Below, in pieces: positions 1-8,483 of a DNA stretch of 23,279 bases. Made by a program: the position numbers and the translations under genes. The notes under the pieces were generated by a model. That model saw nothing but the letters and a program-made list of their open reading frames with translations, did not search any database and was not told the DNA's origin. Position 1 is the stretch's first letter, and each line of letters starts with the position of its first letter. The stretch is from CAYPOY01 sp964412395 (lineage in GTDB: Bacteria; Chloroflexota; Anaerolineae; B4-G1): positions 1 through 23,279 of the forward strand of contig CAYPOY010000043.1 in the NCBI GenBank assembly GCA_964412395.1, read 5' to 3'.

Positions 1-130
1 GAGTGGACCACTTTGGCCGAAAATCGATGGCCCCATGTCGGGCGAAAATTGACAGTTGGATATGGAAGCAGCGCATTTGACATAGCAAGAGATCCAGGCA
101 ACAGTACTTTCATCTCGCTCATTCGCAACT
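1..130. other. Possible mobile-element end at the window's left edge
   Basis: Two similar blocks, GGCCGAAAATCGATGG (15-30) and GGGCGAAAATTGACAG (40-55), lie in the stretch where the NACHT protein stops resembling its family. Repeated short blocks near an end are seen in IS21-type elements, but the rest of any element is outside the window. Confidence 0.2.
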
Positions 131-673
131 CGGCAAAAAAACCGAAAATGAAATAGACACCCCGTGGTAGGACTAGGGGCAGGCCCAAGACATTTTGGCC
201 TACTAGAGGGACGCCTGCCTCGTCTAGCGCGTCCACCAGGAGGACGATCTTCTCATCGGGTCGGGTTTCGTCCCGCTTTTGTGCTGTCTCAGCCAGCAGG
301 CTCTGAAGGAAATCTGTGCAAGAGGCTGCACCGGGCAGTACTCCCTCGGCGAGGTAGGGATTTAGATCCCAGGCACACACGAGTTGAGCTGCCAGATTGC
401 GCAGACCGGGCGCAATGCCATCCTGACCGGGGGCTAGCTCTACGAAGTGGTGGATATAGCCCCACTCCTTCGCCAAGTAAGCCAGGAAAGTGGTTTTGCC
501 CAGTCCTGCTGCTGCTTCCAGGACAAAGTAGCCTCGATCCTCTTGCAGAAAGGCATCTATCTCAGCGATTAACCACTCACGCCCGATGAAGCGATCCAGC
601 CGCACCCGCTCGAAAAGACGGGCCAAGGATGAATGTAGGCATCACGCAATCGCTCGTAGTCGCCTACGAACAC

Positions 674-724
674 GTGCTGCACGACATCTCGAATTGTGCT
701 CCCACCTTCGGCCTTAACCAATTG
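674..724 (-). other. Shared 17-residue motif, copy in the NACHT gene
   Basis: Encodes QLVKAEGGSTIRDVVQH, residues 30-46 of the broken NACHT protein. It is followed by 'VFVGDY', which resembles 'VTGDY' after the copy in the NB-ARC protein. Confidence 0.8.
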
Positions 725-874
725 AATGATATTGCCATACCCCACTGGATTGGCATGGCCAGAGGTGTTCGTCTGTGATGTCGAGAACCTGTCATTCATC
801 TGAGCAGTCATCCCACAGCCTCAATTGCCCCACTCACGGCGGTAGTCAGTGCATCTCCGCCAGCGGCTGGTTGC

Positions 875-3800
875 TTATGCACCGTCGTGGTCTCCCGAGT
901 TGCTTCCGACGTCGCCCACACTGAGAGCCCGTTGGTGTCGAACCACCCGAGCAAACTCCCACAGGCTTCGATAGTTCGGTAGCTGGGCGATTTCCATAAG
1001 CGTATCAAATAGCGGCTCGCGAACTTCTTCGGAGTAGTGTGGCCAGAGTAGGATAGAAGGCCGCAGTGCGGATCGGACAACAGGGATATCGACCTCATCA
1101 CTCTGTGCAACCTCTCTCAACCACTGGCATACTGACTCGACATCCAATCCCAAACCTACAAGTTGGGAGAGGACGTGTGCTTTGATCGCGATCAATGCTG
1201 AGGCATTCTCACCGACCGGAATCTCAAAGAGCAGTTCCCTGCTCAAGACCAGTAGATCGGGAGGACAATCCTCGCTGGGATGCATCAAAAGGTCGCCAAG
1301 ACGCCACATTACTTCGGCGTAGCACATCTCGAATTGCCGGAGTTTGCCTAGGACCTCTGGGTCAAACAGATATCGCAAGAGTTCAAACCACGCACGCGTG
1401 GGTTGGGCCCGGCCCTGAAATAGCCAAAGCACACGCTGCATGACCATCCCTGCGTCGTCAAGCTCAGGTATAGAGGCTATCACTGCCCGAGGCAAGTCCG
1501 TAGCAGAATCTGGGGATGAAGCAAACAGTAGCTGGTTGCGCTCTTGCTCGGACCAGGTTTCTAGTTCAGATTCACTGAGCTGCCCAAGGAGGGCGGCACT
1601 TGCCGCGCCTATGTCAGTAACAAGTTCAGCATCCAACCAAGACGGATCGGGCAAAACGGGGGAACAGAAGGCCTGTTCATGCCGGTGCCGTACACCACAC
1701 ATCAAGGCTGCCGCCCTCATTGAAGGGTCTGACCTGAACTCGGGTGATGGCAGGCTATCCGACACCAAGCCTTCCAGTAAATAGGATACAGCGTAGTTTA
1801 GGTGGATGCTCCAGGTAGGTCGGAAGAACCCATCCGGCTGCGGTTCGACGCCTGAGACGATCAGTCTGGTTTTCAGATCAGAGTTTAGAATCTCAACAAC
1901 ACTCTGAGCTGCTAGCCGAGTGATTTGACCGTCTACGGCAAGGGCATCGGCTATGTGGCTTGCACCGACGCTGGCCAGATAGGCCAGTTCATAAAGACTG
2001 CTGTCCCTGCCTGCTATTGACGACGCCCAAATGTGATACAGCCAGCGACAGATGATTGTTTCTAGAGCAGCAATTGCTGCCTCCCGAGCGTCGCTAGGTG
2101 CCGAGCCTTGTAGGACACGAGTTACCAGGCATGAGATGCGTTGACTTGCCTCGTGCCAAGTACTGTCAGTATGCCAAGATTCCCCCTTGTTGCAACAAAG
2201 CCACTCGCATAGAACAAGAACGGTGTTTGCTTTCAAGACTAACGATGACTGAGTCTCAGCAAATGACAGCAGTTGCTCTACCGCCTGGTATTGCTCGGAG
2301 GTCGATGACATACCGTCTAGCACAGCCCGCACATGCCGGCGAACGATAGGCGCATCGGGGAAGATTGAGCGGCCAAATTGGTCCAGCAGGCTCACCAAAT
2401 CAGGTTGGCTCTGGTCATCGGTATTTTGCAGGGGGATCTGCTCCGCCCACCGACTCAGACCCTCACCGGAAGACCAATCCAGCACAGGCATCGCAAGCCA
2501 TCCTCGAACGACAGTTGGTTCAACGAAGGCAATCAGTTGTGCGACATCGGATGGAGTGAACTGGGCAGACTGAGAAAGGTATTCTCTCGCTATCGCCCTT
2601 ACGCCGAGAAGATTCTGGCGAAGCTCGTTGCCAACCTGTATCCCTGTTTGATCGGAGGTCAAAAGATTCTGCTTGTGGGGAATCCAGGTGTTCGTTGAGA
2701 CCTGATGACGCTGCAACGCCTGCAATCCAATCTGCCAGAGTGCTTCTCGGTGAGCGACGTTGGAGCTGGTAAAACCAGGCAGTAGACAAAGACACTTTGT
2801 GACCCCTCGTGCATCTGGATGTAGTTTGTAAATCTCAGTTGGCATTTCTTCCACAACTAGAAACACTGACCCAGTGGTCACTGGTTGAACTTTCAGAGTG
2901 GCCAAGCCAGCCGAAACGGTAGTCACAGAGGGGACCACCAAGTAGTCGGTGAGAGCTTGACCGTAATCACGCTGCCACTCTTGCGCTATCAGGTAGATCT
3001 CTGTCTCGTCTCCAGCTTTACCACCAAAGCGGAAGAAAACCTGTTGGCGTATCTGTAGATTGAAGTCCTCTTGCAGGCGCGGGCCAACGTCCGTCGAAAG
3101 CAGGTATTGCATCACCTCGACAGGCATTGCCCCAAACATTCGTTCCAAAAAGGTCAGGGCTACATGGCGATCTAACTCGGTTCGAGCTTCATCTAGCATA
3201 GCTAATGGATATCGAACCAACCGGTACCAGGCCTCTTCGAGAACCTCATAGAGCACACCGGACTCCAGAATGACTTCATTCAACCAATGAGAGTACTCAA
3301 GAGCTTCATCGGAAGGCGGCTGGATTGCTTTGTCGTCTATAGTGAGAACAGGGTCAGTTGTTATAGCGTGTATGAAAAGTGAGGTAAAGAACATAGGTTC
3401 GCGGCCCAAGGCCTTGGGAGGTATATGCCGACTGAGGTCAAGGGCCGCGAATACCTTGGCGCTTGTCTCTGTGGAAACATCATGCTCGTGAAGCGTGCGC
3501 ATTGTATCTATGAGTTGCTGGTTATAGAGGCCCAGCAGGTGGACACCAAATTGTTCGTCAACAGGCATCTGTGAATCAGCCAAGTTCCAGAACTCGATCA
3601 GCTTCTCACGGTGATGCCGTAGTAGGTTTTCCAAAGGCTTACTCTCGGGGTCTCTGCCCTGCTGCAGATGCCATAGAATGTGGTCGGCGTTGATGGGTAG
3701 GAAGCAATAGCGCCAAGCGACTAGTTGATCATAACGCGTGTGGTACTCCTCCGCACCAAGTGGTTTGGCAGGGCCTGGGTATTGGTGAGCGAAAGCCAGG

Positions 3801-6800
3801 AAGGCATCGGTCCCAAAGCGGTAGCGGGGTTGACGGTCCTCTAGTCTTACCTTTTTGGTCCAACGATCGTCAGTCCAAATCGGGATGTTTTCGCGCACAG
3901 CTATGCCGAGGAGTTCATCCAGATAATCGTCCAGATATCCTAATACAGGCTGTTGGCCTGAGTCGAGATCACTTGGTGCTTCATCTTGAGGTTGCTCCGA
4001 GAGTCGCCGTTCCGCAACCAGTCGGCGTATGATGCGTTCCTCGTCGGGGATTGTTCCGAATTCAATCAAGCCATCCTCTTCACCCTGACGAAGGAGTCGT
4101 CGTAGCGCCCGAAGACTATCCAGAGCTTGCTGGCGGAACTCGTAGCCGCGAATCTCGGCCTGAAGCATGTCTCGTGCAGGTTCAGAGATATGCACACTCT
4201 CAAAGTAGCCCAGAATAGATTCCAGTCCGTGACGCATTGCCCATGTGATCAGTGTCTGCATATTGGCCACGACTCGGCGTTCTTCCTCAAGTCGCATCTT
4301 TAACGTAACCTCATCGTGAGTTGGTGGCCTGGCATGTTCCTTCAATGCCTGAACAGTCAGAGAGTCAACCTCACCGGCCTGGTGCAATACATCTGCTAGA
4401 ACAGCAATCCCAAGGGTTGGTACACGAGGCGGCGATTCACTAGGCGGAATGTGCTCGTTTAGATGGATCAGGCCCTCACGCTCAGCGACTGTGACCTCGG
4501 TGTGATATCCGCTTACATCCCGGCCCCCTTCTGGATCAATTCGGGAATGCACGATGATCTTGTCAGCAAAGGCGTTCAACCCATCCCTGACAGCGCAGTT
4601 TGCGTCGTATCTGGCGAGCTGGCCAATAGTGGACATTCGATCCTGTTCCTCAAGCAAGATCGTTCGCAATGCATCCGGCAGCCAGATACGATCAAAGTAT
4701 CTTGAAAGGTATGACAGCATGTCGGCGCCGAACAACGACCATAGAGTCAGTAATGCGGAATAGTCCAATACAACCTGACGAGGGCAATCTTGTACTAGAC
4801 GCGCTACGTCTTGCAACTGATCACCGTCAGCTATGTAGCGTACCTCACCGCCTGCATTGGCCCCTTGGTGGGCAAGAAACATCGAGACGTTTTGCATCAC
4901 ACACAGCATCATCCGAGAGATTTGCCCTGCCCTATACAAAACCTCTGGTCTTGGCGAATCCTCCTGTCGGGACCGTGCCCATTCGAGGAACTCGTCTAGG
5001 GTGAACGGAATCATAGGGCTCTGATCGGCAAACCTACCACCGGGCATAAAGGCCCGAAAGGCCTCCCCAACCTGGGGATGGAGTTCGCGACCAGTCGGAT
5101 AGCTGACAAACCAAAGGTGCAGCAATACGTTTGGATGGTCGGGAAAGCGCTGTCGCGCTTTGATCGCCCACTCGAAGCATTCTCCCCGCTTACCGGTCAA
5201 CAGATAGGTGTATGAGAGATAAAGATAAGCGTCGGCTGTATCTGGAAATCTTTCGACACAATCTCGAAGTACAGCGATGGCCTTGTCGGAGTCACCCAGG
5301 AGTTGGTAGATCTGAGCCAGAGCAATCAGATCCGAGGCTTCAGCGACCTGAATATCCCGCAGCCACTCCAAATCCTCTCGCGCTTCGGTGGCACGATTCA
5401 AGGCCAGCAAAGCGTGTGCGCGATTTCTTCTGATGTTTCGCTCGTTTAAGGATAGGTCGCCGACGCTATCCAGTACCTCCAAAAAGGTTTCAAAATTGCC
5501 AGTACTCCACAAGGCGTCCAGATACCAAACGGTTGTCTGGGTCGTGCGCAGCACACCGGAAAGAGTTTGGGCAGATTCCAGTTCCTTTTGGTGGTCACCA
5601 AGTTGACGGTATACAACGACAGCGCCCGCCAAAACCTCTGGGTGCTCGCGCGCTACGTCCGAAGCGCGCCCTAGCCAGGTCCTGGCAGTCTCGAAATCTT
5701 GCTGATTCGAGTGGAACCAGACGTGATACAAAGGTTCAAGGCGAGGGTGGGTAAAGGAAGGAGCAGATTGCTCTAGCCACGACAGCGCATGCTCACTGTC
5801 ACCACCAATGTGCCATAGCTTCAGGACTACGAATACGTATTGAGCAAAGCTAGAATCGGTGGCGTTGAAACGCTCACTCTCTTGTTCTAGGATGGAAGCA
5901 ACTTCGGCTGCCCTAGACGGTGTATCGGAAATGGCTGTCGCGGCATGAAGGATACAGGATGGCTCAGTGGATGGATCCGCTAGAAGGGGCGACAGGTCAA
6001 GAATCGTAGGAGGTTCTCCCACCACTTCTGAAAGATTGTGTTCAGATCGCCTTAGTTCAACAATGAGGGGATTCTTGGGGTCTAACTCTTTCAATCGTGC
6101 AGCCCAGTTGGTCAGGTCCTCGCTTTTGTGGTCAGACTCTATGGCGAGATGAATGGCAGCAGTGAGTGCTCTAACCGCATCTCGACTACACCCACGCTGC
6201 TGATAAAGCTGGGCTGATTTCGCAAACAGTTCGGCTGCCCGAGTTTGAGCCTCTGTGTCGATCAATTCATCCAGGACGAGGCCAATATGGAAGTCGGGAA
6301 ACATGTCGTGGGCCAGGCAGAACTCGTGCATTCTTGTATAGGCAAGGTGCACCAGGCTTTGAGCAGCTACTCGATGGTTGTCAGCATTAGGAGCCTGTTC
6401 GATTAGCAGGGCAAGAGCATCTTCCGCATCTTGTCTACGACCTGTTACGGTGTAGTATCCCAAGAAGGCTCTGGCCCAGTCGGCATTAGTCCGACGCCAA
6501 TCAGGGTCTACAATGCCATTCTCGATCATACGGCGACACTCCTCGGTATGCCCAGTCTCGATGTAGATGGCAAAGCGGAGACGAATGGCTTCGTCGGTTG
6601 TCAGGTCACTCAGAATGTCCAAGGCAGTTTGTGTGTCGCCGCTCTCATAGAGCAACAGAGCCTGAGTAATCTGACATTGAATCAGATCATCCCCTTCAGA
6701 GAATGCCTGGGCTTGAGTCAGCAAGTCAGCACAGAGTTCGGCATTGCCAGCTGTCTGGTACGGCAGGTGTACAACCGCAGCCAAGCGGTAGATCTTGGCC

Positions 6801-7147
6801 TTCAACTCCGTGTTAACTGGCGCTTCCTCTGCTGCGTAGGCATCTATTTCAGTGATGATTTGGGCAACCGGCTCTCGTACAATAGCAGCGTAGCCTGCAT
6901 TCGCATCAGCGCGAAGACGCTCGTATTGCTCCTGCCAGTGACGCTCTTCGGCACTGGTAAGTTTCTCCCTGAGCCGTTCGACATCAGCGTCAATGTAGAT
7001 ATTGACAGTTTGCGCTTGAATGACATCCTGGATGCTGCTGCCACTCTCAGCCCGGATAACCTGGGCGAGGGTTCGTTTCCCTATGTCATTGCTATCATCG
7101 ACAACGTCCGTCCATTGATTAGGTTGTGCATCAGTCATGGTTTGCAT
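875..7147 (-). CDS. Very large TPR-PIN domain protein (about 2090 aa) with N-terminal shared motif
   Basis: The frame is open from 7219, but I choose the ATG at 7147 because GGAGAGG sits just upstream and this start avoids overlap with the preceding gene. Residues 29-45 hold the shared motif (QVIRAESGSSIQDVIQA). Residues of about 90-720 are helical TPR-like repeats (for example 'LIALAQIYQLLGDSDKAI'). A PIN-nuclease-like segment starts with VVLDYSALLTLW (D795) and 'IWLPDALRTILLEEQ', and appears to close with IWTDDRW (D1093, D1094) and 'FGTDAFLAFA'. The roughly 300 residues between the acidic clusters imply a large helical insertion, since PIN domains are usually about 130 residues. The remaining 1000 residues are helix-rich and unrecognised. 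PIN domains are Mg-dependent ribonucleases, so this may be the toxic RNase of the island. Catalytic competence is not proven because the full acidic set cannot be assigned by eye. Confidence 0.8.
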   Translation of the reverse strand: MQTMTDAQPNQWTDVVDDSNDIGKRTLAQVIRAESGSSIQDVIQAQTVNIYIDADVERLREKLTSAEERHWQEQYERLRADANAGYAAIVREPVAQIITEIDAYAAEEAPVNTELKAKIYRLAAVVHLPYQTAGNAELCADLLTQAQAFSEGDDLIQCQITQALLLYESGDTQTALDILSDLTTDEAIRLRFAIYIETGHTEECRRMIENGIVDPDWRRTNADWARAFLGYYTVTGRRQDAEDALALLIEQAPNADNHRVAAQSLVHLAYTRMHEFCLAHDMFPDFHIGLVLDELIDTEAQTRAAELFAKSAQLYQQRGCSRDAVRALTAAIHLAIESDHKSEDLTNWAARLKELDPKNPLIVELRRSEHNLSEVVGEPPTILDLSPLLADPSTEPSCILHAATAISDTPSRAAEVASILEQESERFNATDSSFAQYVFVVLKLWHIGGDSEHALSWLEQSAPSFTHPRLEPLYHVWFHSNQQDFETARTWLGRASDVAREHPEVLAGAVVVYRQLGDHQKELESAQTLSGVLRTTQTTVWYLDALWSTGNFETFLEVLDSVGDLSLNERNIRRNRAHALLALNRATEAREDLEWLRDIQVAEASDLIALAQIYQLLGDSDKAIAVLRDCVERFPDTADAYLYLSYTYLLTGKRGECFEWAIKARQRFPDHPNVLLHLWFVSYPTGRELHPQVGEAFRAFMPGGRFADQSPMIPFTLDEFLEWARSRQEDSPRPEVLYRAGQISRMMLCVMQNVSMFLAHQGANAGGEVRYIADGDQLQDVARLVQDCPRQVVLDYSALLTLWSLFGADMLSYLSRYFDRIWLPDALRTILLEEQDRMSTIGQLARYDANCAVRDGLNAFADKIIVHSRIDPEGGRDVSGYHTEVTVAEREGLIHLNEHIPPSESPPRVPTLGIAVLADVLHQAGEVDSLTVQALKEHARPPTHDEVTLKMRLEEERRVVANMQTLITWAMRHGLESILGYFESVHISEPARDMLQAEIRGYEFRQQALDSLRALRRLLRQGEEDGLIEFGTIPDEERIIRRLVAERRLSEQPQDEAPSDLDSGQQPVLGYLDDYLDELLGIAVRENIPIWTDDRWTKKVRLEDRQPRYRFGTDAFLAFAHQYPGPAKPLGAEEYHTRYDQLVAWRYCFLPINADHILWHLQQGRDPESKPLENLLRHHREKLIEFWNLADSQMPVDEQFGVHLLGLYNQQLIDTMRTLHEHDVSTETSAKVFAALDLSRHIPPKALGREPMFFTSLFIHAITTDPVLTIDDKAIQPPSDEALEYSHWLNEVILESGVLYEVLEEAWYRLVRYPLAMLDEARTELDRHVALTFLERMFGAMPVEVMQYLLSTDVGPRLQEDFNLQIRQQVFFRFGGKAGDETEIYLIAQEWQRDYGQALTDYLVVPSVTTVSAGLATLKVQPVTTGSVFLVVEEMPTEIYKLHPDARGVTKCLCLLPGFTSSNVAHREALWQIGLQALQRHQVSTNTWIPHKQNLLTSDQTGIQVGNELRQNLLGVRAIAREYLSQSAQFTPSDVAQLIAFVEPTVVRGWLAMPVLDWSSGEGLSRWAEQIPLQNTDDQSQPDLVSLLDQFGRSIFPDAPIVRRHVRAVLDGMSSTSEQYQAVEQLLSFAETQSSLVLKANTVLVLCEWLCCNKGESWHTDSTWHEASQRISCLVTRVLQGSAPSDAREAAIAALETIICRWLYHIWASSIAGRDSSLYELAYLASVGASHIADALAVDGQITRLAAQSVVEILNSDLKTRLIVSGVEPQPDGFFRPTWSIHLNYAVSYLLEGLVSDSLPSPEFRSDPSMRAAALMCGVRHRHEQAFCSPVLPDPSWLDAELVTDIGAASAALLGQLSESELETWSEQERNQLLFASSPDSATDLPRAVIASIPELDDAGMVMQRVLWLFQGRAQPTRAWFELLRYLFDPEVLGKLRQFEMCYAEVMWRLGDLLMHPSEDCPPDLLVLSRELLFEIPVGENASALIAIKAHVLSQLVGLGLDVESVCQWLREVAQSDEVDIPVVRSALRPSILLWPHYSEEVREPLFDTLMEIAQLPNYRSLWEFARVVRHQRALSVGDVGSNSGDHDGA
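7013..7063 (-). other. Shared 17-residue motif, copy in the TPR-PIN gene
   Basis: Encodes QVIRAESGSSIQDVIQA, residues 29-45 from the ATG at 7147. It keeps all six invariant positions of the group. Confidence 0.8.
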
Positions 7148-7150
7148 TAG

Positions 7151-7157
7151 CCTCTCC
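7151..7157 (-). promoter_or_regulatory. Ribosome binding site fixing the TPR-PIN start
   Basis: Minus-strand GGAGAGG ends 3 nt before the ATG at 7147 (GGAG is 6 nt away). This favours that ATG over the more distal codon at 7219 and over the ATG at 7138. Confidence 0.6.
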
Positions 7158-7181
7158 GTGCTCTCTGATCCATTGCACCTG

Positions 7182-8306
7182 TTATGGTGACCAGCGGTTT
7201 CGAATCCACCAGACGGCAACCAGGAACCCGGTCATCACGAAAGGAATCAGCGCGAAAAGCAATGGGATAAGAAAGGAAATCACTCCACCGAGTGGGAAAG
7301 ACAAGGCCTGATACAAGAGGCAGGCTCCAAGTAGCCAGAACGGTATACCTAGAAGGAGTGTGGGAACGCCCCACGCAATAAGCCTAGCACGGGAAGGCAA
7401 TGGAAGACGTGCATTGATCAGTCCACTGCTGTGACCATTGACCACAGCAAAGCGTTGTGTCCCTCGATAAGTATACTGAGCGACCCAAATAGGGAACCAG
7501 TACTGTTCAACGTTATCGACATCGAGTCTGATTCTGAACTCTTTGAGTCTCTTGCTGGACCTAGAAACTCGACTCCTTAAACAGTCTTCGATCTGCCGGT
7601 CTGCTCTCTCAATCGCGTTCAGCAGCGACAATTCTGGCTCCAACTCAGGTAACCGCACATGCTCTCCTGTCATTTCTCTGCTCTCGTGAGATGCTGATAG
7701 TGGATCTTCAAAAAGGGTTGCCGCATGTGCCACAGGTGACCTTCTTCGCTTTGGCAGATCACCGAGTCCAGCTTTCAAGTTTGACCACAAGCGCTCTAGT
7801 GGTTCTCCAAATGGGTAACCATGCCAATCTACACGCACAGGTAGCTCGGATCTATTGAGTGCGTGTATGGCTTCCGAGAGTTCCTTTTGTGCCCTGCTTG
7901 TCGGACGGTGGGCAGGAACAAGCCAGTCTACACTGTAAGTGGCACTGTCTTCCTTGGGTACCCATTGCGTGATTTCCACATCCTCAGTCTTACCTACGAC
8001 TTCTTGGATCATTCTTGTCCAGCTAGCTGACACCTCCCCATGAAGTCGCCACAGCGGCGCGCGCCATCTCCGCACTTCAATGTTCACCAGAGCTTCAACG
8101 ATATTGGAGGGCCTCCAGAAGTACTCTCCGAGCGCATTCCTGACAGCATCAACCAGAATGCCTCGGTGGATTCTGTTCGAAACCCGGCGTGCGGAATGTC
8201 TTGAAAAGGCGACATCTGGCTTACCACCTTGAATAATCTGAGTGACATTCTCTATCACACTACCATGATCAGCTCGAACGACTTGCTGTGAACCTTGTGC
8301 ATTCAT
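7182..8306 (-). CDS. Membrane protein of unknown function (374 aa) with N-terminal shared motif
   Basis: The longest frame starts at 8336, but GAGGAGA lies 6 nt before the ATG at 8306, so the protein likely begins MNAQGS. Residues 8-24 are the shared motif (QVVRADHGSVIENVTQI). A soluble region of about 280 residues follows. It ends in a segment with 'YWFPIWVAQYTYRG' and 'VVNGHSSG', which recalls the Trp/Tyr-rich 'PvW..Y.Y.gk...vvNG' segment seen in some bacterial zinc-ribbon/membrane proteins, although no zinc ribbon is visible here. Two long hydrophobic segments (about residues 309-335 and 340-368) end the protein, followed by a short basic tail. The stop is 34 nt before the TPR-PIN start, consistent with one transcript. 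A membrane effector or membrane anchor for motif-mediated assemblies is plausible; I do not recognise the family. Confidence 0.8.
   Translation of the reverse strand: MNAQGSQQVVRADHGSVIENVTQIIQGGKPDVAFSRHSARRVSNRIHRGILVDAVRNALGEYFWRPSNIVEALVNIEVRRWRAPLWRLHGEVSASWTRMIQEVVGKTEDVEITQWVPKEDSATYSVDWLVPAHRPTSRAQKELSEAIHALNRSELPVRVDWHGYPFGEPLERLWSNLKAGLGDLPKRRRSPVAHAATLFEDPLSASHESREMTGEHVRLPELEPELSLLNAIERADRQIEDCLRSRVSRSSKRLKEFRIRLDVDNVEQYWFPIWVAQYTYRGTQRFAVVNGHSSGLINARLPLPSRARLIAWGVPTLLLGIPFWLLGACLLYQALSFPLGGVISFLIPLLFALIPFVMTGFLVAVWWIRNRWSP
8235..8285 (-). other. Shared 17-residue motif, copy in the membrane protein gene
   Basis: Encodes QVVRADHGSVIENVTQI, residues 8-24 from the ATG at 8306. Confidence 0.8.
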
Positions 8307-8312
8307 TTCGTA

Positions 8313-8319
8313 TCTCCTC
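8313..8319 (-). promoter_or_regulatory. Ribosome binding site fixing the membrane protein start
   Basis: Minus-strand GAGGAGA is 6 nt before the ATG at 8306. No comparable site precedes the upstream start codon at 8336. Confidence 0.65.
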
Positions 8320-8483
8320 ATAATTGCAGGACTCATCGCCAGCCTATCAGCCGGTCTTCCACCTGGCGCTCGCCCTTGATGATACCATCATTGTTGAGCT
8401 GCACGGAGAGTTCCTACTTAGTCAATCATCCAACGTTCTGATGATATTGCACAGTATAGACTTGGTCAAGACGAGTGCTGGCC

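Larger units (their letters stand above)
1..811 (-). pseudogene. NACHT/STAND-type NTPase with N-terminal shared motif; frameshifted and cut by the window edge
   Basis: The ATG at 811 opens an 80-codon frame that carries the shared motif (residues 30-46) and then 'GDYERLRDAY', and runs out of frame near position 625-632. From there another minus frame stays open to base 1 without a stop. It reads LARLFERVRLDRFIGREW, then a Walker A (EAAAGLGKTTF), then a Walker B (IVLLVDALDEA) and 'VLGLPLVLPRGVYFI', a typical STAND/NACHT P-loop region. One missing base near 'catccttggccc' (minus strand) would join the two parts. The NACHT frame has a TGA just before the junction and only a TTG as possible own start. 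Beyond GVYFI (left of about 150) the protein no longer looks like the family, so a second break is possible there. Probable role when intact: a receptor ATPase that oligomerises and recruits partners through its N-terminal motif. A sequencing error cannot be excluded. Confidence 0.75.

Noticed and set aside
621..640. Programmed ribosomal frameshift in the NACHT gene
   Set aside because: There is no classical slippery heptamer or clear downstream structure; a decay mutation or sequencing error is more likely.
808..1110. Minus frame of 100 codons whose stop overlaps the NACHT start
   Set aside because: It overlaps the TPR-PIN 3' end in another frame and looks like random translation; the stop/start overlap is probably coincidence.
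6431..7150. Plus-strand frame of 239 codons opposite the TPR-PIN N-terminus
   Set aside because: It overlaps the conserved motif and TPR coding region on the other strand and has no ribosome binding site.
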